A stretch of DNA of 44,162 bases from Spirochaetales bacterium (GTDB lineage Bacteria > Spirochaetota > Spirochaetia > DSM-27196 > SLST01). The notes below the pieces were generated by a model, which was not told the DNA's origin, did not search any database, and worked only from the letters and a program-made list of their open reading frames with translations. Below are positions 8,796 through 18,109 of this stretch, one piece after another. The position numbers and the translations under genes were made by a program. The stretch is from NCBI GenBank assembly GCA_007130265.1, contig SLST01000114.1:1-44162 (forward strand). The letters are read 5' to 3'. Within the stretch, counting starts at the first letter, position 1. Each line of letters begins with the position of its first letter.

Positions 8796-10538
8796 ATGAC
8801 GCTATCGATCCAAGGCAATGATTTCGTGCGGAACGGCAGGCCCGTCCGGCTGCTCTCCGGAGCTTTGCACTACTTCCGCGTCGTACCCGAGTACTGGCGC
8901 GACCGCCTGATCAAGCTCCGCGAGATGGGGCTCAACACCGTGGAGACCTACGTGCCCTGGAACCTGCACGAGCCGCAGCCGGGCGAGTACTGCTTCACCG
9001 GCGACGTCGACATCGAGCGTTACCTTTCGATCGCGCACGAGGTAGGCCTGATGGCGATCGTGCGGCCGGGGCCCTACATCTGTTCTGAGTGGGACCTGGG
9101 TGGACTCCCCGCCTGGCTGCTCCGCGATCCGGCGATGCGCCTGCGGTGCTGCTACCGGCCGTACCTCGATGCGGTCGACCGTTACTACGACGAGCTCCTG
9201 CGGCGGCTCGTGCCGTTCCAAGCCTCCCGCGGCGGCCCGGTCGTCGCGATGCAGGTGGAGAACGAGTACGGCAGCTACGGAAACGACCGTGCGTACCTCC
9301 GCCATCTTGCCGAGGGCATGCAGCGGCGAGGAGTCGACGCCCTGCTGTTCACGTCCGACGGCCCCACCGAATGGATGCTCGAGGGAGGGACGCTGCCCGG
9401 GGTGTTGAAGACGGCCAACTTCGGCTCACGAACGGACGAGGCGTTCGCGAAGCTTCGCGAACACCAGCCGGACGGTCCGTTGATGTGCGGCGAGTTCTGG
9501 AACGGGTGGTTCGACCACTGGGGCGAGGAGCATCACAGCCGGAGTGCAGACGACGCGGCGCAGGAACTCGAGCGGATGCTCTCGCTCGGCGGGTCGGTCA
9601 ATTTCTACATGTTCCATGGCGGCACCAACTTCGGCTACATGGCCGGGGCCAACCACACCGGCTCACGGTACCAGCCGGACGTGGGGAGCTACGACTACGA
9701 CGCTCCGCTCGACGAGGCAGGCGCGCCCACCGCGAAGTTCCACGCCTTCCGGGAGGTGATCGCGCGATACGTCCACATGCCCGAGCTTCGGCTGCCGCCC
9801 CCAATCCCGCGTCGGTCCTACGGCACCGTCCGCCTCGAATCCTCTGCCCGCGTGTTCGATCAGCTCGACCGTCTGTCCACTCCGATCCGCGAACCTGCTC
9901 CGGTGCCGATGGAGCAGCTCGGGCAGAACTATGGGTTCGTCCTCTACCGGACAACGGTTCGCGGGCCGCGTGAAGCGTTGCCGCTCGTGCTCCAGGACGT
10001 GCACGACCGGGCGCTCGTCTTCGTAGACGGCGAGTACCGGGGCGTCATCGATCGCGACGGCACCGAGCCCGCAGTGGAGCTCGCGTTCGGACCCGGCTCG
10101 TTCCGGCTGGACATTCTTGTGGAGGCGATGGGCCGTGTGAACTACGGACCGCAGCTCCACGACCGGAAGGGCATCACGCACGGCGTTCGCCTGGGCAACC
10201 AGTTCCTGTACGACTGGACCATCTACCCGCTTCCTCTGGATGATCCCGACGATCCGGCCTATGGGCCATGGGCGCCGGCTCATAACGATCCGGCGCTCCA
10301 CCGGGGCAGCTTCACGGTGGACGCTCCGGCCGACACCTTTCTCGCGTTGCCGGGCTGGACGAAGGGCGTTGTCTGGGTCAACGGGTTCAACCTCGGGCGG
10401 TACTGGGACGTTGGTCCTCAGCGCACGCTCTACGTACCGGCGCCCAAGCTCAGGCGGGGAGAGAACCGCATCGTCGTGTTCGAGCTTCATGAGTGCGGTA
10501 CCGACGTCGAGCTGCGGGACAGTCCGGATCTCGGCTGA
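8796..10538 (+). CDS. GH35 beta-galactosidase
   Basis: A 580-residue protein of the glycosyl hydrolase 35 family, which removes terminal beta-galactose. The TIM barrel begins at LSGALHYFRVVPEYW (20-34), with GLNTVETYVPWNLHEP (45-60) and RPGPYICSEWDLGGLPAWLL following. The acid/base is Glu157 in QVENEYGSYG and the nucleophile Glu233 in CGEFWNGWFDHWG. A FYMFHGGTNFG segment and C-terminal sandwich domains complete it, including GWTKGVVWVNGFNLGRYW. The ATG at 8796 is chosen because AAAGGAG stands seven to eight bases before it and the family N-terminus starts there, although the frame is open further upstream. No signal peptide. It sits in the hydrolase operon between the rhamnosidase and a GH95-like gene. 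Confidence 0.95.
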   Translation: MTLSIQGNDFVRNGRPVRLLSGALHYFRVVPEYWRDRLIKLREMGLNTVETYVPWNLHEPQPGEYCFTGDVDIERYLSIAHEVGLMAIVRPGPYICSEWDLGGLPAWLLRDPAMRLRCCYRPYLDAVDRYYDELLRRLVPFQASRGGPVVAMQVENEYGSYGNDRAYLRHLAEGMQRRGVDALLFTSDGPTEWMLEGGTLPGVLKTANFGSRTDEAFAKLREHQPDGPLMCGEFWNGWFDHWGEEHHSRSADDAAQELERMLSLGGSVNFYMFHGGTNFGYMAGANHTGSRYQPDVGSYDYDAPLDEAGAPTAKFHAFREVIARYVHMPELRLPPPIPRRSYGTVRLESSARVFDQLDRLSTPIREPAPVPMEQLGQNYGFVLYRTTVRGPREALPLVLQDVHDRALVFVDGEYRGVIDRDGTEPAVELAFGPGSFRLDILVEAMGRVNYGPQLHDRKGITHGVRLGNQFLYDWTIYPLPLDDPDDPAYGPWAPAHNDPALHRGSFTVDAPADTFLALPGWTKGVVWVNGFNLGRYWDVGPQRTLYVPAPKLRRGENRIVVFELHECGTDVELRDSPDLG

Positions 10539-10578
10539 GCCGGTGTCATCCCGGCATCCGGAAGCACGGAGGTGAGTG

Positions 10579-13140
10579 ATGGTGGAAGAAGACCTGCAGT
10601 CGTCTCGTCGCGATGAAGAGACGGATCACGGGACCGACGTTGCAGCCTACCTTCGCAGGCACGATCTGGTGTTTGAATCGCCACCGACCGAGGGGTGGGA
10701 AGGGCTCCCACTGGGCAACGGCAGGCTTGGCGGTCCTCTCTGGGTCCGCCCCGAAGGCCCGGTCTTCCAGATTAACCATACCGACGCCTATGAACTGCCC
10801 GATCCGGAGCGCCGAGACGAAGGGTGGGCGGTGCTCCGTTCCTGCGGGCGGCTCTTTGTCGAGCACGCCGTCGCCCCGTACGACTGGATTGCGATGAACC
10901 ATTTTGAGGGCCGTCTCGCCTTGGGAACCGCGACCGCGAGCCTGCATGCGCGAACCGCCTTTGGGGACTTTGGCACCACCGCGTACGTTCACGCCGAGCA
11001 TCCCGTTGCCGTCATCGAGCACCGCGCGGCGTACCGCGACGCGGTAGGCGCAACCGGGGCTCCCGTGCGCGTATCGCTCGAGCGATGGGGTAGCCGCGTG
11101 TTTGGCTGGTGGTACAACACGATTCACGCGGGAGCCGGCATGGGGCTCGGTCCGTGCAGGGCGTGGGTGGACGGCAAGGACGCCTGCCTCGAGCTACCAT
11201 TGCGAGGCGTACGCGTTGCCGTGCGCTGCCGGATAGTCGGCGCGAAGGTGGCGGCACGTGTTGTGCACGACCACCGTGTAGAACTGGAAGTGGCCGGCTC
11301 AGCGGTGCAGGATTTCCGGATTCTGCTTGCCTGCCTGACCAGCCACGAATCAGACGATCCAACCGCCGCGGCGCGCGATGCGATCGCGACGGTTGAACGG
11401 ATGCCCGAGGCCTACGACGACCACAGGCGATGGTGGGGTTCATACTGGAACCGCTCCTTCCTCCACGTGAGCGAGGACTACGTCGAGAACCTGTACTACC
11501 TTCACCACTACCTGATGGGTAGCTCGGCGCGAGGGCACTACCCGCCGCTGTTCAACGGAGCGCTCTGGATCTGGAACCGCGACGTTCGCAACTGGGTCAA
11601 CCCGCATCACTGGAATCAGCAGATGGCTCATTGGTGCTTGCCTGCCGCCGACCGTTGCGACCTGCTGGCGCCATACCTTGACACCTATCACCGCCTGATG
11701 CCTCACGGCCGGGCTCTGGCTCAGCGCCGTGGGTTCGGAGGCATGTTATGGAATGAGATGCACGATTTCGCCGGACGGCAACTCGGCGAACAATCTGAGA
11801 ACATGAGAGACAATCTGACCCCGGCCTCGCAGATTGCCCTCTTCTTCTGGTGGCATTACCGGTTCACCGGCGACCGCGAGCGATTACGCATTCAGGGTTA
11901 CCCGTATCTCCGCGATGTTGGCGACTTCTATCTCGATTGGGTTCGCTGGGACGAGGCCAGGGAGGTCTATGAGCTTCCTCTTGCCTGCACGTACGAGGAA
12001 TATGACCGGTTCGAGGAGGGCCGAATCCCCCGTTTCACGGATAGTGTCACGAATCTTGCGATGATCAGGGCGCTGTTCGCCGCACTGCTCGCTGCGTCGG
12101 AGGATCTGGAGATCGACGAGCCGCGCCGCGATCGGTGGCGTCACGTGCTCGACCGTCTCCCTCCCTACGCGCTGAACGACCGTGACACCGAGCGCGGAGT
12201 TACCCTCGGGAGCGGCTTGCTCGACGGCCGCGAGCTTCCGGCGAAGGAGAACCACAACCATGGGCCACTGTTCTGTCCGGTCGTGCCTGCCGGCGACCTC
12301 GGCCTGAAGGACGAGGGGTCCGTCGTTTTTGAGGCTGCATGCAACACCGTCCTGACCTATCCGCCGGCCGCGAACTGCATTACCCCCACCGTAGCAGTCG
12401 CCGCGCGACTCGGCCTCCCCGATGAGGCGCTACGACGAGTCGACGCCATGGTGCGCAACCTTCAGCTCTTCCCGAACGGGCTGTTCTTCAACCTGGACTG
12501 GTGGTTTACTCATTCGCGCTACAGCCCCACGTCTCTCGACGGATGGGCGAACGACCTGTCGTGCGTAACCCACCAGCGCGACTATCTCGACGACCGCGGC
12601 GCCAAATATCGCGGCGTGCACGTCCGTGCCAGCCAGGATGAAGGCGTGCAGGAGCATCACACCGACACGCCGGCCTGGCCGTTCACCCAGCCCGGCTTGG
12701 AGTCGCACGGGCTTCTCGCCTTTGGGCTCCAGGAAATGTTGCTCCAGAGTCACGAGGGCGCGATTCGCGTATTCCCCGCGGTGCCCGACTCATGGGCGGC
12801 CGAGTTCGTGTTACTGGCGGCAGGATGCTTCCGGGTGGAGAGTCGCCGCGAGCCGTTCGGGTTGCCGGTGTACGTCTCGATCACGAGTCTCCACGGCGGG
12901 ACGTGTCGCCTCATCGTGCCGTGGCCGGACGGAGCGCAACTATTCGAGGGCGACGTTGCGGCTTGCCGGGAGGAGGCCGATGGCCGGTCTGTTCTCGTGT
13001 GCGCTTCCCCGGGAGATCGATATCTCTTTGGGCCCGTCGGCTGCGGCAGACCGGACACTGCCTCTCCTCGCGAGATCGTCACGAATGATCGGCCCAAACG
13101 CTACCGCGAAGCTACGATCGGGAAACAACGGAACTACTGA
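10579..13140 (+). CDS. GH95-like glycoside hydrolase
   Basis: An 853-residue protein with GWEGLPLGNGRLGGPLWV near residue 45, the N-terminal sandwich signature shared with the two GH95-like genes at 1-3128. A helical barrel rich in Trp, His and Tyr follows (for example NPHHWNQQMAHWCLPAADRC and GGMLWNEMHDFAGRQ), then a C-terminal sandwich. The ATG at 10579 is preferred over a GTG three bases earlier because GGAGG is six bases before it. No signal peptide. It is 40 bp behind the GH35 gene and co-directional. The family points to removal of fucose, L-galactose or a similar sugar; the exact specificity cannot be read. It is clearly diverged from the other two copies, so it may act on a different linkage. 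Confidence 0.85.
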   Translation: MVEEDLQSSRRDEETDHGTDVAAYLRRHDLVFESPPTEGWEGLPLGNGRLGGPLWVRPEGPVFQINHTDAYELPDPERRDEGWAVLRSCGRLFVEHAVAPYDWIAMNHFEGRLALGTATASLHARTAFGDFGTTAYVHAEHPVAVIEHRAAYRDAVGATGAPVRVSLERWGSRVFGWWYNTIHAGAGMGLGPCRAWVDGKDACLELPLRGVRVAVRCRIVGAKVAARVVHDHRVELEVAGSAVQDFRILLACLTSHESDDPTAAARDAIATVERMPEAYDDHRRWWGSYWNRSFLHVSEDYVENLYYLHHYLMGSSARGHYPPLFNGALWIWNRDVRNWVNPHHWNQQMAHWCLPAADRCDLLAPYLDTYHRLMPHGRALAQRRGFGGMLWNEMHDFAGRQLGEQSENMRDNLTPASQIALFFWWHYRFTGDRERLRIQGYPYLRDVGDFYLDWVRWDEAREVYELPLACTYEEYDRFEEGRIPRFTDSVTNLAMIRALFAALLAASEDLEIDEPRRDRWRHVLDRLPPYALNDRDTERGVTLGSGLLDGRELPAKENHNHGPLFCPVVPAGDLGLKDEGSVVFEAACNTVLTYPPAANCITPTVAVAARLGLPDEALRRVDAMVRNLQLFPNGLFFNLDWWFTHSRYSPTSLDGWANDLSCVTHQRDYLDDRGAKYRGVHVRASQDEGVQEHHTDTPAWPFTQPGLESHGLLAFGLQEMLLQSHEGAIRVFPAVPDSWAAEFVLLAAGCFRVESRREPFGLPVYVSITSLHGGTCRLIVPWPDGAQLFEGDVAACREEADGRSVLVCASPGDRYLFGPVGCGRPDTASPREIVTNDRPKRYREATIGKQRNY

Positions 13141-13225
13141 TGCTGCCTGCGGGCGTCGGCCATAGCGCAGAGCTGTGATCCACGGTACACTGCGCACGGA
13201 ACAGCACGGTCACGCCGGAGGTGCG

Positions 13226-14107
13226 ATGATGCGACCGGAGATCCGCAAGCAGGGTACCGTCGATTGCGACATGGTAGAGACGACTCCCGTGGTCCATCGC
13301 GGCGAGCTCTACCGCTTCGAGTACGTTCGGCCGGGATACTGGAACAACGAGACCGGCAACTCCTACTTCAGATTCGTCCACGTGAATAGCGGCCGCCTGT
13401 CGCCACCGTTCGCTCATGGTTATCACCTGGGGAACGTGATGGCCGAGGGCGACACGCTCGTGGTGACCGCGACCGACGTCTGGGACGGCGAACGGATCGA
13501 CCTGTTCATCTCCAGAGACATGGAGCATTGGGAGCGGCGCAGTGCGCTCCACCTTCCGGGCTACGGGTTGTTCAACACGAGCATGTGCAAGGCCCGCGAC
13601 CGGTACGTGCTGATGTTCGAAGTCGGCAAACCTACTGAAGTGGCCGGGGTGCGGTTCACCGCTCGTTTTGCAGAATCTGCCGACCTGCATACCTGGACCC
13701 TCACTCCGCCCGAGTGCGTCTATTCCAGGGACCGGTACACCGCGCCGCACTGCCTGCGGTACCTCGAGCCCTACTTCTACAACTTCTACCTCGAGGCGCT
13801 CCCCGGTCGCTGGGAGCAGTACGTGGTCCGGTCGCGCGATCTGGTCGAGTGGGAGGTGAGTCCCCGCAACCCGGTGCTGGCTTCCGCAGAGGAGGACAGG
13901 AGACTGCTGAACACCTCCCTGCCGCAGGACCTCAAGGACCGGATACGTAGCGCCGAAAACATCAACAACTCGGACATCGACTTCTGCGAGTATGACGGCC
14001 GGCTGGTGATCACCTACTCCTGGGGGAACCAGTCGGGCGTGGAGCATCTCGCGCAGGCCGAGTACGATGGTTCAGAGGCCGATTTCCTGCGCGGCTGGTT
14101 CGACTGA
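13226..14107 (+). CDS. Five-bladed beta-propeller glycosidase-like protein (GH43/GH32/GH117-like)
   Basis: About 293 residues with repeated blade motifs of the furanosidase-type propeller fold: FISRDMEHWERR, FAESADLHTW and VRSRDLVEWEVSPRNPVL. DRYTAPHCLRY probably lines the active site. Such proteins are glycosidases or phosphorylases acting on terminal sugars; no specific family is assigned. GGAGGT lies just before two adjacent ATG codons at 13226 and 13229 and either may be used. It continues the hydrolase operon, 85 bp after the GH95-like gene, and is paralogous to the gene at 23168. No signal peptide is visible. Confidence 0.75.
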   Translation: MMRPEIRKQGTVDCDMVETTPVVHRGELYRFEYVRPGYWNNETGNSYFRFVHVNSGRLSPPFAHGYHLGNVMAEGDTLVVTATDVWDGERIDLFISRDMEHWERRSALHLPGYGLFNTSMCKARDRYVLMFEVGKPTEVAGVRFTARFAESADLHTWTLTPPECVYSRDRYTAPHCLRYLEPYFYNFYLEALPGRWEQYVVRSRDLVEWEVSPRNPVLASAEEDRRLLNTSLPQDLKDRIRSAENINNSDIDFCEYDGRLVITYSWGNQSGVEHLAQAEYDGSEADFLRGWFD

Positions 14108-14183
14108 GTAGACGGGCGTACGGTTGTACCGGATCCGCCACGGGCCCATCATGACTGCGACTCAAGCGTTGCGGGAGGTCACT

Positions 14184-15419
14184 ATGGCAGCTACCAACTA
14201 TCCGATCGGCTTCTGGAACTACGTGAGTGCCGAAAGGCAGGGACCGGAGGCGGTTCGCGACTGGGCCGATTGTGGTATGACGCTGGCGATGGGTCCCGAG
14301 TACTCGCCCGGGTCCGAGGCTGCGCGAGAGAATATGCACGGTATCCTCCAGGAGGCCGCATCCCATGGCATCCGCGTGATCCACTGCCATGCAGACACCA
14401 CGTGGCGCTCCATGACGGCGCACGGCAGGGACGAATACCGTCGGCGGGCGGAGGTGGCCGTGGCGGAGTTCGGGGGCTACGGCTCTCTCATGGGGTTTCA
14501 CGTCGGTGACGAGCCGGACCTGTTCCGGAAGATCGATTACCCGGACGTCGTCGCGAGTTTCCAGGTCCTGAACGAAATCGCTCCTCGCCACCACCACTTC
14601 TCGAATTTCCTGCCCTGGTGGCTTGGGATCGAGCGCGAGATCTACTGTCCGGAGTCCACCTACGAAGAGCACCTGGAGAAGTACGTCACCGAAGGTGGGA
14701 TCCGGCAGCTGTGCTACGACTGCTACGCCCAGATGAAACCGGCTCAACACGGGTGGGATCAGTTCTTCCGCAACCTGCGCTTCTACCGCGAACTCGGCCG
14801 CAGGCTGAACGTGCCCGTCTGGACGACGCTGCTGTCGGCAGGGCATTACGACTACAAGGCCCCGAACGAGCATGAGTACCGGTGGCAGCTTCACGCCGCT
14901 GCGGCTCACGGCATGCAGGGAGTGCTCTGGTTCGTCTTCTACCTTCGCGAGGGCGGTGGAGATTACCACGGAGCGCCCGTGGACGAACACTGGGAACGCA
15001 GCCAGTCGTTTGAGTGGCTGAGCAGGGTCAACCGTACGTTCAACAAGAGCGTCGGTCCGAAGCTGATGGAACTCTCTCATGTCGAGACCAGACACGCAGG
15101 TCGTTCCTTTGGAGGATGGCCGTCACTAGCGGCAGGCGACGACATCGTGCGTGCGGTTTTCGCGCAGACACCGTTTATCTACTCCCGCTTCACCGCGCCG
15201 GGCGGCGTCCCCTATATCCTGTTGATGAATAACTCACCCGATACTGCCACCCATGCCTACTTGCGAATCAGCAGCGCGGTGAAATCGCTGCATCGAGTCG
15301 CCTGGGAGGGCGAGGAGCGAGAGGAGGCATTCGACGCGAGGTACGACGCGTTCTCCGAGTTCGGAAAGTGGTTCATGCCGGCCCAGCTCGAGCTGTACCG
15401 CGTGTCGCTGGTGCGGTGA
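14184..15419 (+). CDS. Putative TIM-barrel glycoside hydrolase-like protein, family not recognised
   Basis: A 411-residue protein starting with TNYPIGFWNYV. Features include MGFHVGDEPDLF near residue 110 (a DEP motif typical of barrel hydrolases with an acidic pair), SNFLPWWLG, MKPAQHGWDQFFRNLRFYRE, and HGMQGVLWFVFYL at the position of a late barrel strand. A C-terminal domain of about 100 residues looks like a beta-sandwich (YILLMNNSPDTATHAYLRIS). GGGAGG six bases before the ATG fixes the start. It is the fifth gene of the operon, so a role in glycan breakdown is inferred from context; no catalytic assignment is made. Confidence 0.7.
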   Translation: MAATNYPIGFWNYVSAERQGPEAVRDWADCGMTLAMGPEYSPGSEAARENMHGILQEAASHGIRVIHCHADTTWRSMTAHGRDEYRRRAEVAVAEFGGYGSLMGFHVGDEPDLFRKIDYPDVVASFQVLNEIAPRHHHFSNFLPWWLGIEREIYCPESTYEEHLEKYVTEGGIRQLCYDCYAQMKPAQHGWDQFFRNLRFYRELGRRLNVPVWTTLLSAGHYDYKAPNEHEYRWQLHAAAAHGMQGVLWFVFYLREGGGDYHGAPVDEHWERSQSFEWLSRVNRTFNKSVGPKLMELSHVETRHAGRSFGGWPSLAAGDDIVRAVFAQTPFIYSRFTAPGGVPYILLMNNSPDTATHAYLRISSAVKSLHRVAWEGEEREEAFDARYDAFSEFGKWFMPAQLELYRVSLVR

Positions 15420-15434
15420 GCCCCGGGCGAACGG

Positions 15435-16710
15435 ATGGTCTGCCTCGAGAACAACGATGTGCGGATCGGGTCTGGCGCCGGGACCGGTAGACACAGTAGC
15501 CTGGTGAGCAAGCCGCGAGGGCGCGAGTACGTGACGAACTCGCAGGCGAGCGCGCCGTTCGGTGTCTGGCGCAGTTCCCGCGAGCCGTACCGGTTCGGCT
15601 CGCGGGCCGAAGGCGGAGCCTGCGGCGAGCCTCCGAACCCGACGGCCATCTGAGACGGCTGGATGGTCACCGGTACGCTCGCAGAGATCTCGGCCGACGG
15701 CGACCGTGCGGCCCTGAAATACCGCGTGCCGGCTTCGGCTCTCCTGGCCCGTGTGGCCGTGGAGCTGAACGGCAGGGAATGCCGGTGGACGCTTGCCGTG
15801 GCCAGCGATGGTCCCAACCCGGTTGAGCTGATGGCCGACTTACCGCGCTGGGAAGGGATCAACCTTTGGCGTGACGCGGGCGCCAGCATGGTCGCGATGA
15901 ACCGGGGCGGGTACGTGGGCAGTATCTGGCGCCATCGCGGCGGTCTGTACGGCGATGCGTTTCAGCAGAGCGCCCAGTTCGGGTGTCTGTACGAGCGCTC
16001 GACCGCGGGCTTCCTGGGGTTCTACGTTGACGATCCGGAATTTCGTGCCAAGGAGATCCTCTTCGTCGAACCGGACATCGTTGTCCGATGGTTCCCACAG
16101 GTGGGTCTGGCTCCTGGAGCGTCGGTCGTCTTCCCGACAACCGTGCTCATGCTATACGACGGGTCGTGGCACGAGACTGCGCAGGCGTGCGGCGGATGGT
16201 ATCGTACGATCGTTCATCCGGACTCGGTGCCGGAGCGGGTGCGGTCTTCTGAGTCGGACTCCGGTGCCTGGATGGAGGAGCGCGGCGACGAGTACGAGAC
16301 CCGGCCCGGTCCTGCCGGCGCGGAGATGCCCCCGGCAGCGATGGACTCGTTCGACGACCTACCGACCCACTACCAGCGGACACTCGCGCTTACCATCGAG
16401 TTCGCCTTCCTCTGCCGGCAATCGCGGGTCCCGGCGCTTGGCGACGAGGGGTCGCCGCTTAGTCCGCAGCCCCGCCGCCATACCGACGGCTGGAACGAGA
16501 TCAGAGAGGACCTTGGCGGGACGGCCGCGCTGGCCAGGGGGGGGTAGAGGCCATGCACCGGACGGGTCGGCGGGTGACACTCTACGTGGAAGGGCTCATC
16601 GTGCCGGACGACAGCGAGCTGTTCGAGCAACTACCATCGGCCCGGGACTGGGTTGTCCTCAACGCCGACGGGACAACGAACGGCCTCTACACGAGACAAC
16701 GACTCGTGGA
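15435..16710 (+). pseudogene. Interrupted hydrolase-like gene, 5' part (DUF6259-like)
   Basis: Protein-like sequence runs in one frame from an ATG at 15435 (VCLENNDVRIGSG), through an in-frame TGA at 15651-15653 (NPTAI-stop-DGWMVTG), to a run of eight G at about 16537-16544. There the frame is lost and resumes shifted (EAMHRTGRRVTLYVEG to NGLYTRQ). The IS3 remnant follows at once. Features such as MLYDGSWHETAQACGGWYR resemble DUF6259-type proteins of glycan clusters, an identification of moderate certainty. It begins 15 bp after the previous operon gene. A stop, a frameshift and an insertion together mark it as dead. A CGA-to-TGA change would explain the stop. Confidence 0.75.
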
Positions 16711-17165
16711 CACGGCCACTTTGTGCGGCCTTCCTGTCTGAGAGATAGTTCTCGGCGAAGATCGACGGGGCGATATCGCCGTGAGCCGGATGACGACCCA
16801 TTCGGTTGTAGAACACCTCGATGTGTTCCTGGATAGCCGCCTGGGCCTCGATCCTGGTCCGAAAGCGACGGTGGTAGACCAACTCCTCCTTCAGTGTGCC
16901 CGAGAAACTCTCCACCGGGGCGTTGTCGTAGCACTTGCCCTTGCGCGACATGGAGGGTCTCATCCCCAGCGCCACGACGGCGCGCTGGTAGCTCGTAGCA
17001 CAGTACTGGCTGCCTCTGTAAGAGCGATGGATGCGGCCCGGCTCGGGCCGGCGGCATCGAACCGCCCGATCGAGCGCCGCGTGGGTCAACTCCTTGGTCA
17101 TCCGGCTTGCCATCGGGTATCCGCCGCGATGAGGCGACGCAATCCTGATGCGCTTCTTTCCACCG
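16711..17165 (-). mobile_element. Remnant of an IS3-family transposase (OrfB C-terminal part)
   Basis: Read on the minus strand this gives MASRMTKELTHAALDRAV, then RGSQYCATSYQRAVVALGM, GKCYDNAPVESFSGTLKEEL and IFAENYLSDRKAA, the C-terminal half of an IS3-family rve integrase domain. OrfA and the region holding the first catalytic Asp are absent. The second Asp, normally in HSDRGSQY, is replaced (HRSYRGSQY), while the Glu in SFSGTLKEEL is kept. It is therefore inactive. The fragment sits within the plus-strand hydrolase gene; boundaries are approximate and no terminal repeats or target duplication could be defined. Confidence 0.85.
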
Positions 17166-18109
17166 AGGCGCCGGTCGATCTGAAGCATCGCCATTTCAAC
17201 CGTGCGCTGCACCAGGCATTCCGTATGGAGCTCTCGCGAGCCCTGTGCGAGGCAGCACGGCCGATGCGCGTTGCGCTTCCCGCCTACCGGCTCCACACCG
17301 GAGCAGCCGGCTCGGGTCCTTCGCTTCGGGTCGCGCCGCTCTGGTTGGTGCCCGGAGCCGACGAGTCGCCGTGGCTCGCGGTGTTTGCGGCCGTAGGCCG
17401 GACGATCAACGACCGGCAGATCAGGTCTGATCCATGCGCCACTCCAGATGGTGTCGTGTGCTGGCACGTCGCCGGCGACGACGAGGATGTCGTCATAGGC
17501 GTCCGGCCGGGAGTCACCGACGACGAATCACACCGGCTTCGGGTCTCCCCGGACCAGCAGCCCTCCGCGGTCACCGTCTCGCTCGCCTACCGGCCGAGCG
17601 AGGCGTGGCTTCACGACCTGGATCGTGGCTCGATCCGTTCGCTCGAATGGAACCAGGCGGATGGCGTCGTCGGCTTCCGCGCTGACTCGTGCTGCTTCGT
17701 AGCCGTCTTCCGACGGCGGTCCTGTCCGGTTCCCACCTGGATCGACATGCCGGGAGTGGTCCGTGCCGGTACTCGTGCTACTCTTGATATCTCCGCGATC
17801 GGCCACACCGCACCGGTGTCCGCGACGCTCAGTGTGCCCGGACTTTGTCGCGCGACCCGGCACGAGTTGAACGTTCCCGGAAGCCGTAGGCTGGGTGTCC
17901 CGGCCGGCAGGACACCTGGCTGGTATCGTGCGGAACTTGCCGGGCCCGGGATCTGCAGTTCGGTGCGCCTGTTCATGGTCACCGGACACGGGAAGCGAGG
18001 GGTTCGGGGCAGGTCCAGTCGATCGCCGGTGCACCATCGTCGGCTCCAGCAGGATGGTCTCCGGCGGGTCGCTCAGCTCGCCGGAGATCCGCTGGAGAAT
18101 CCGCTCTGA
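17166..18109 (+). pseudogene. Interrupted hydrolase-like gene, 3' part, running into antisense lacI
   Basis: After the IS remnant the plus strand again reads as genuine protein: VDLKHRHFNRALHQAFRMEL, GVVCWHVAGDDEDVVIGVRPG, VTVSLAYRPSEAWLHDLDRG and WYRAELAGPG to about 17985. This looks like the C-terminal beta-sandwich of the same disrupted hydrolase, with the middle of the protein lost. The frame has no start of its own. It continues without its own stop for roughly 120 more bases, antisense to the regulator gene, ending at 18109, so its native stop has probably been lost. Linking the two parts to one gene rests on position and strand, not on a database match. Confidence 0.6.

Noticed and set aside
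4738..15653. UGA recoding (selenocysteine or alternative code) for the two in-frame TGAs
   Set aside because: Intact genes in the window end with TGA, no selenocysteine-type stem was evident after either stop, and a C-to-T change gives a simple explanation.
16631..17467. Intact IS3 transposase gene on the minus strand
   Set aside because: Only the C-terminal part matches, one catalytic Asp is replaced, OrfA is absent and the upstream part of the frame is antisense to another gene.
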